Shown here piece by piece: positions 1-3,232 of a stretch of 5,600 nt of DNA. Source of the stretch: Gammaproteobacteria bacterium. Its GTDB lineage: Bacteria > Pseudomonadota > Gammaproteobacteria > Pseudomonadales > Pseudohongiellaceae. Below the pieces are notes generated by a model that saw only the letters and a program-made list of their open reading frames with translations, had not been told where the DNA came from and searched no databases. The DNA lies in assembly GCA_016762995.1 (NCBI GenBank), contig JAESUT010000161.1:2344-7943 (forward strand), written 5' to 3'. How positions within the stretch are numbered: the stretch's first letter is position 1; every line of letters begins with the position of its first letter. The translations under genes were made by a program, and so were the position numbers.

Positions 1-453
1 ATGTCAAGAATCCTCAGCGGCAATGCGCTGAACGCAATTGTCGTTCGTGATCAGATTATTTCTCTTGCTAGAACAGCGCAGCAGAACGCACTGGGGCGAA
101 GCGATGTGGATCTAGTAATTACCCCAAGCGCCAGTGGTGATGAGATTACACTCACCACGAATGATAATGCGGGAGTGATAGAAAGCTATACGTTTTCTCT
201 CAGTACAGTGGAGTTAAGTGGCGATATAAATAACACGGACAGTTGCGCGGCAACTAGCGGTGCGGACGCTATTAGCAATGCCGCGCCGCTGACTCTTACC
301 TTTGGCGAGCTTGGCGACTTGGGTGTCAGTGGCGTCACTGGAAGTACTGGGGCTGTTACATCCGCGGTAAGAATATGCCTGAATGATACGGCGAGTGAAT
401 CTGTTTGTGTGTCTCCCTCGGGATTTTCCTATGCAGGCGATTGCGATGTTTAG
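1..453 (+). CDS. mshC: MSHA minor pilin MshC, 3' part (5' end outside window)
   Basis: This frame is open from the first base to the TAG at 451-453 and gives 150 residues. MshC is a GspH/pilin-like minor subunit of the MSHA type IV pilus, inserted in the inner membrane by its N-terminal helix and later part of the pilus or its initiation complex. The hydrophobic prepilin helix (about 25-35 residues in the family) is missing, so the ATG at position 1 is probably an internal methionine and the gene begins before the window. Visible family signs are VRDQIISLARTAQQNAL (residues 15-31), the amphipathic continuation of the pilin helix, followed by a beta-rich globular domain. The C-terminus carries four cysteines (82, 126, 136, 148), with VCVSPSGFSYAGDCDV matching the MshC ending I know. 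The next gene overlaps its last 8 nt, indicating translational coupling. Identification is from remembered family motifs plus gene order. An N-terminally shortened gene starting at 1 cannot be excluded. Confidence 0.85.
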   Translation: MSRILSGNALNAIVVRDQIISLARTAQQNALGRSDVDLVITPSASGDEITLTTNDNAGVIESYTFSLSTVELSGDINNTDSCAATSGADAISNAAPLTLTFGELGDLGVSGVTGSTGAVTSAVRICLNDTASESVCVSPSGFSYAGDCDV

Positions 454-1054
454 AAAAGCGAAAAATCAATCCGGCATCACGTTAATAGAGCTTGTTGTCA
501 CGATCGTTGTTTTGGGTGTGGCGTTAGTAACTCTGTCAGGGGTTTTGCAGGGAGGTGCTAGCAACAGTTCCGATATTACAATACAGATTCGTGCAACAGC
601 CCTTGCGCAGGCTTATTTGGATGAGATCCTTGGAAAAAGGTATGACGAGAAGACGCGCAATAGAGGCATACCTCCTTGCCGCGCCTCCGCGCCTTTTGCC
701 AGACAGTGCACTGCAGAAGCATCTTTTGGGTTCAACTACGGCGCTCCCGTTGAAACTGGAGAGAACGCTCGATCTAGGTTAGATGATGTAGATGATTATC
801 ATGGTATGGATGAGGGTGATGACCAAACTCTGCCTTTGCAAGATGCGCAAGGAAATACCAGAGCAGGATACGACAATTTTCGAGTTCGTGTCGCGGTGCG
901 CTACATCAATCTAGGTGTCGGTGAAGAAGAAGAAACATTGGGAGTTAACAACGAGCTTGATGATCAGTTCGATGCGAAGTTGATTACGGTCACTGTAAGT
1001 TTTCGAGGTAACACCGCAGGTTGGGACTTTAGTGCTTATAAATCTAATTTCTAG
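446..1054 (+). CDS. mshD: MSHA minor pilin / biogenesis protein MshD
   Basis: A 202-residue prepilin-like protein of the MSHA pilus. The leader MFRKAKNQSG is cut after Gly10, leaving ITLIELVVTIVVLG with the conserved Glu at mature +5 (residue 15). The membrane helix spans residues 11-32. Downstream, AQAYLDEILGKRYDE (55-68), two cysteines (78, 88), the acidic LDDVDDYHGMDEGDD (112-126), YDNFRVRVAVRY (142-153) and AKLITVTV (177-184) are the landmarks I associate with MshD. The frame is open back to an ATG at 383, but I chose ATG 446 because it gives a normal 10-residue leader, has an AGG 8 nt upstream, and overlaps the mshC stop by only 8 nt. ATG 431, with a GGGA 7 nt upstream and a 15-residue leader, is the main alternative. 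It is expected to be processed by the prepilin peptidase, N-methylated and assembled as a minor subunit. It sits between mshC and mshO, apparently in one transcript. Confidence 0.9.
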   Translation: MFRKAKNQSGITLIELVVTIVVLGVALVTLSGVLQGGASNSSDITIQIRATALAQAYLDEILGKRYDEKTRNRGIPPCRASAPFARQCTAEASFGFNYGAPVETGENARSRLDDVDDYHGMDEGDDQTLPLQDAQGNTRAGYDNFRVRVAVRYINLGVGEEEETLGVNNELDDQFDAKLITVTVSFRGNTAGWDFSAYKSNF

Positions 1055-1093
1055 ACTAATTTCTGGGCTAAGGGAGCGCTGTAAGCTAACAGT

Positions 1094-2002
1094 ATGATAA
1101 AACTATCAAATCAAAAGCAGGCTGGCTTCTCCATTATCGAAATGGTGTTGGCGATTGTTATCAGCGGCATACTCGCCATTGGGATTGTCAGTTTTATTGG
1201 TGATTCAGTGGACACTCTGACGACTAGTGCTAACCGGAATAAAATTGCTGCATCTGGTCGTATTGCGATCGATAGGCTGGCTATGGAGATTCACAATGCA
1301 CTGCCTAATAGCGTTCGTGCGACGACAGCAACAGCAGGTGGAGATCAATGTCTGGAATTCGTCCCCGTGAGAGCAGCAACCACCTACATTAATCCATCAT
1401 TCTCATCTGGAGGTTCCACAACGTTTGATGTAGTGGATTTAGTGCCTAGCCAACACGGGGTCACAGGCGGATATGCGGTGATATATCCCCGCCGTCGAAA
1501 CAGGCTTTATGACGGAGACAATGGCGCCTCGGCTGGATGGCCAAATTTTCCCGGCAACAGGAGACCAATTCAGGAGATTACATCTATTGCTGATAGCGTA
1601 TCGGATGATCAGAGTACTGTTACATTGGTAAAATCGCACCGATTTAGACGCAGGTCTCCCAACCAAAGGTTTTTCATTGTGGAAGACCCAGTAAGTTACT
1701 GCATAGTCGGCGAGAATTTATACCGATATACGAACTACGGTTTTTACACCGCTCAAGTAACCGCTGAAGAAGAAGCGGGGGTCTGCGAGGTGGCGCTTGA
1801 TCAAACTTGTTTGCCAGATTATGCCGCCGCTCCCGATAAAATGCTTATAACAAACGATCTAGACAATACGGGCTTGACGGCATTCACCGTATCGGCGCAA
1901 ACGTTGAGGCGAAACGCACTGGTTGCTATCCAGTTCAATTTTTCTGCTAACAATGATTCGATTGTTTTAAATCATGAGGTATTGACCCGAAGTGTTCCTT
2001 AA
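1094..2002 (+). CDS. mshO: MSHA biogenesis protein MshO (prepilin-like)
   Basis: A 302-residue prepilin-like protein, larger than the other minor pilins and similar in plan to PilW/GspJ-type subunits. The leader ends at Gly11 and the mature N-terminus is FSIIEMVLAIVISGILA, with Glu at +5 (residue 16). The membrane helix covers about 12-35. It continues with RIAIDRLAMEIHNALPNSVR (56-75) and CLEFVPV (86-92), then a long beta-rich domain including YAVIYPRRR (127-135), HRFRRRSPNQRFFIVEDPVS (182-201) and LYRYTNYGFY (209-218), all typical of MshO. Cysteines are at 86, 203, 231 and 239. The ATG at 1094 is the only sensible start because an in-frame TAA lies at 1082-1084. It has no clear Shine-Dalgarno: the AGGGAG at 1071-1076 is 17 nt away, too far to be ideal. 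The gene lies 39 nt after mshD, and mshP begins inside its last codons. Its likely role is minor subunit or initiation complex of the MSHA pilus. Confidence 0.9.
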   Translation: MIKLSNQKQAGFSIIEMVLAIVISGILAIGIVSFIGDSVDTLTTSANRNKIAASGRIAIDRLAMEIHNALPNSVRATTATAGGDQCLEFVPVRAATTYINPSFSSGGSTTFDVVDLVPSQHGVTGGYAVIYPRRRNRLYDGDNGASAGWPNFPGNRRPIQEITSIADSVSDDQSTVTLVKSHRFRRRSPNQRFFIVEDPVSYCIVGENLYRYTNYGFYTAQVTAEEEAGVCEVALDQTCLPDYAAAPDKMLITNDLDNTGLTAFTVSAQTLRRNALVAIQFNFSANNDSIVLNHEVLTRSVP

Positions 2003-2432
2003 ACTAAGCAATGAAAGAGTTCAGTGTAGTAATAAATTTTCTCATCAATCGGGAATTGGTCTGCCTGCTGCGATATTTGTAATTACTCTAATGGCGGTAA
2101 TTGCCGTAGCTGTAAATCAGTTAGTGAGTCAGAATGCGCAAACTTTCGAAGAGGAGTTAAACCTCACGCGGGCATTTTACGCAGCCGAGTCAGGTGCCGG
2201 GTTTGTGATGAATACTGTTTTTCCGCCAGAAGAATACTCCGCCTATGCAACCACGGCAGAATGCATAGCTACTGAGCGTACCTATAATTTTACAGTAGAT
2301 GGGTTGAACCAATGCTCGGCAGTAGTAACCTGCACGCCAGTAACAATAGGCGCGACCACTTATGCAACAATACAAAGCGAGGGGACTTGCGGGGATGTTG
2401 AGCGAACCGTGCAGATCAGAACAGTTTATTAG
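1992..2432 (+). CDS. mshP: MSHA biogenesis protein MshP (PilX-like N-terminus)
   Basis: A 146-residue membrane-anchored, pilin-like protein. After a short polar N-terminus comes one hydrophobic helix, GIGLPAAIFVITLMAVIAVA (21-40), continuing to about residue 46, then RAFYAAESGAGFVMN (60-74). The LPAAIFVIT and RAFYAAESGA signatures are those of MshP and of the PilX N-terminal family. A small C-terminal domain holds cysteines 91, 108, 114 and 133, likely forming disulfides in the periplasm. There is no Glu at mature position +5, as in GspK/PilX-type special pseudopilins, so it may sit at the pilus tip or not be a standard subunit. The start is GTG 1992, the only usual start codon ahead of the helix in this frame. 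It overlaps mshO by 11 nt and has a GAGG about 12 nt upstream, suggesting translational coupling. It is the last gene of the compact mshC-D-O-P block. In other MSHA clusters mshQ follows directly, but here it does not. Confidence 0.85.
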   Translation: MFLKLSNERVQCSNKFSHQSGIGLPAAIFVITLMAVIAVAVNQLVSQNAQTFEEELNLTRAFYAAESGAGFVMNTVFPPEEYSAYATTAECIATERTYNFTVDGLNQCSAVVTCTPVTIGATTYATIQSEGTCGDVERTVQIRTVY

Positions 2433-2507
2433 CGCCACGTGATTGAGCGGGAAAAATTGAATGATCAAAGTCTTGGTCGAAGCTGCAGCTAAACCCGCCG
2501 GATTTTT
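2433..2507. other. Convergent spacer between mshP and the leftward small gene
   Basis: This 75-nt stretch separates two genes that end facing each other. It contains a 10-bp perfect palindrome, AGCTGCAGCT (2481-2490), and a short imperfect hairpin, AAACCC-GCC-GGATTT, running into T residues (2491-2507). On the minus strand the same hairpin pairs slightly better because A.C becomes a G.T wobble, but the following T run is short. It may be a weak bidirectional terminator. The stem is too short to call with confidence, and no strong terminator for the mshC-D-O-P transcript is visible here. Confidence 0.3.
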
Positions 2508-2804
2508 CTAAGCGGTGGTAAAGGCGAAATATAAGATTACTGAAACAATCATAACTGTCGCCAGCGCAGTCATGCCGTAAGTGAATACAGAGCTTACGCC
2601 AACGGTTGTTCGGTAAGCATCGAATGATAAGTTTTCATCGTTGCTGCGATTATCGATACTACGTTGTAATTTAACTCGGTAGTTGTCTTCCTTCTCCAGT
2701 AAATCCCAGCCTGCCTTGGCCTCGACGGCCAGTATTTCTTGCATTTTTTTGCTATCGGCAAACAGGGGAGTCTGTGCTTGCACGGTTTTATATTCTAGGC
2801 TCAT
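2508..2804 (-). CDS. Small DUF4177-like protein with C-terminal membrane helix
   Basis: A 98-residue protein of unproven function, read leftward and convergent with mshP. The N-terminal half resembles DUF4177-type small domains: an opening beta strand EYKTVQAQT (4-12), a helix, and the hallmark LAVEAKAGWDLLEKEDNYRV (25-44), ending with KLQRSI. A linker with FDAYRTTVG (61-69) leads to one hydrophobic segment (about 76-97), so it is probably a tail-anchored inner-membrane protein with the N-terminus in the cytoplasm. It has no signal peptide. An in-frame GTG at 2816 would add four residues, but the ATG at 2804 is preferred because GGAG lies 6 nt upstream of it. It is unrelated in sequence to the pilus genes and interrupts the usual mshP-mshQ order on the opposite strand, so it is probably an insertion rather than a pilus component. 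The coding call is firm on RBS, composition and domain pattern. The DUF4177 link is from motif memory only. Confidence 0.75.
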   Translation of the reverse strand: MSLEYKTVQAQTPLFADSKKMQEILAVEAKAGWDLLEKEDNYRVKLQRSIDNRSNDENLSFDAYRTTVGVSSVFTYGMTALATVMIVSVILYFAFTTA

Positions 2805-2810
2805 TGGAGG

Positions 2811-2814
2811 CTCC
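2811..2814 (-). promoter_or_regulatory. Shine-Dalgarno site fixing the start of the leftward gene
   Basis: On the minus strand GGAG lies 6 nt before the ATG at 2804-2802, ideal spacing. The upstream in-frame GTG at 2816 has no comparable site, so this RBS decides the start. Confidence 0.6.
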
Positions 2815-2847
2815 ACTACGTTCTTTGGTCTAATCGATCAGGGCGGT

Positions 2848-2878
2848 ATTAATTAGGCTACGGCAAAAATTCTGTAAA
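2848..2878 (-). promoter_or_regulatory. Possible weak promoter of the leftward gene
   Basis: On the minus strand TTTACA (opposite 2873-2878, 5 of 6 to the -35 consensus) is followed after 19 nt by ATTAAT (opposite 2848-2853, 4 of 6 to the -10 consensus). The spacing is longer than the usual 17. The location is right for a leader of about 35-40 nt before ATG 2804. The -35 lies inside the 16-bp palindrome. Tentative only. Confidence 0.25.
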
Positions 2879-2886
2879 TTTACAGA
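2871..2886. repeat. 16-bp perfect palindrome, possible operator
   Basis: TCTGTAAATTTACAGA reads identically on both strands. It lies 67 nt upstream of the leftward gene and overlaps the candidate -35 of that gene. It resembles a dimeric regulator site in form. It is not a standard LexA box, because CTG and CAG are separated by 8 rather than 10 bases. The regulator, if any, is unknown. Confidence 0.4.
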
Positions 2887-2959
2887 TCTAAACCCAACTT
2901 GAACCCTATTCTCACGGCTATCAGATTGATTTGCAACGAATTTACTAAAAATTTGTAAA

Positions 2960-2991
2960 CGCCTGACCGCAAGGAAGGCGGTTTTTGCTTT
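2960..2991 (+). terminator. Terminator-like hairpin with T run, pointing right
   Basis: ACCGC (2966-2970) pairs with GCGGT (2978-2982) across a 7-nt loop, and is followed by TTTTTGCTTT. A competing stem, CGCCT (2960-2964) with AGGCG (2976-2980), is also possible. The shape is that of an intrinsic terminator on the plus strand, but no plus-strand gene ends nearby: mshP stops 528 nt upstream. It could stop read-through from the msh operon that has crossed the antisense gene, or end an unannotated short RNA. The stem is only 5 bp, so confidence is moderate. Confidence 0.4.
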
Positions 2992-3164
2992 CTGGAGTAA
3001 CGTCCCGTATTCGACCCTGATTTTTCGTCGAAAAAAGACCGTATTCCACGTATGTTTAAGGCCGTGATAGTGGAAATTGTTCCTCCCCGATGCCAGATAG
3101 GATCAATATTTCGACAAATAGGTCGATATTTTGCTAAGTACTTCAAATTATTGAGATTTATCCT

Positions 3165-3193
3165 TTTACAAGGCCTGTGCATGCTGGTCTAAT
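3165..3193 (+). promoter_or_regulatory. Sigma70-type promoter for mshQ
   Basis: TTTACA (3165-3170, 5 of 6 to the -35 consensus) and TCTAAT (3188-3193, 5 of 6 to the -10 consensus) are separated by exactly 17 nt. Transcription would start near 3200 and give a leader of about 33 nt before ATG 3233. This fits mshQ being transcribed separately from mshC-D-O-P. Confidence 0.55.
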
Positions 3194-3232
3194 CTTTGAT
3201 CGCCGAAACAGGTCGTAGAACCACAGAAAACA

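Larger units (their letters stand above)
2805..3232. other. Non-coding regulatory interval between the leftward gene and mshQ
   Basis: About 430 nt with no convincing gene on either strand. Being upstream of both flanking divergent genes, it must carry the start signals for both. It holds a 16-bp palindrome (2871-2886), an inverted TTTAC/GTAAA pair (2941-2959), a right-pointing hairpin with a T run (2960-2991), a 15-nt odd palindrome TTTTTCG-T-CGAAAAA (3021-3035), an imperfect inverted repeat around AATATTTCGAC/GTCGATATT (3105-3130) and a good promoter for mshQ (3165-3193). The 10-mer TGGTCTAATC occurs at both 2826-2835 and 3185-3194. The second copy includes the mshQ -10 box; the first has no -35 partner and may be chance. 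Confidence 0.55.

Noticed and set aside
2871..2886. LexA (SOS) box
   Set aside because: CTG and CAG are 8 bases apart, whereas the gammaproteobacterial LexA site needs CTG-N10-CAG.
2880..3182. Leftward 100-codon open frame through the regulatory interval
   Set aside because: It reads through the terminator hairpin, the palindromes and the promoter, has no RBS or domain, and is rich in Arg/Ile/Asn typical of non-coding AT-rich DNA.
3052..3192. Plus-strand 46-codon open frame starting at ATG 3052 and ending in the mshQ -10 region
   Set aside because: No clear RBS, no recognisable motif, it contains the promoter elements of mshQ, and its composition is that of the AT-rich spacer. It looks like a chance frame.
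2826..3194. Repeated 10-mer TGGTCTAATC as the edges of a mobile element
   Set aside because: Only 10 nt is shared, in direct orientation, with no transposase or terminal inverted repeats between. One copy is explained as a -10 box.
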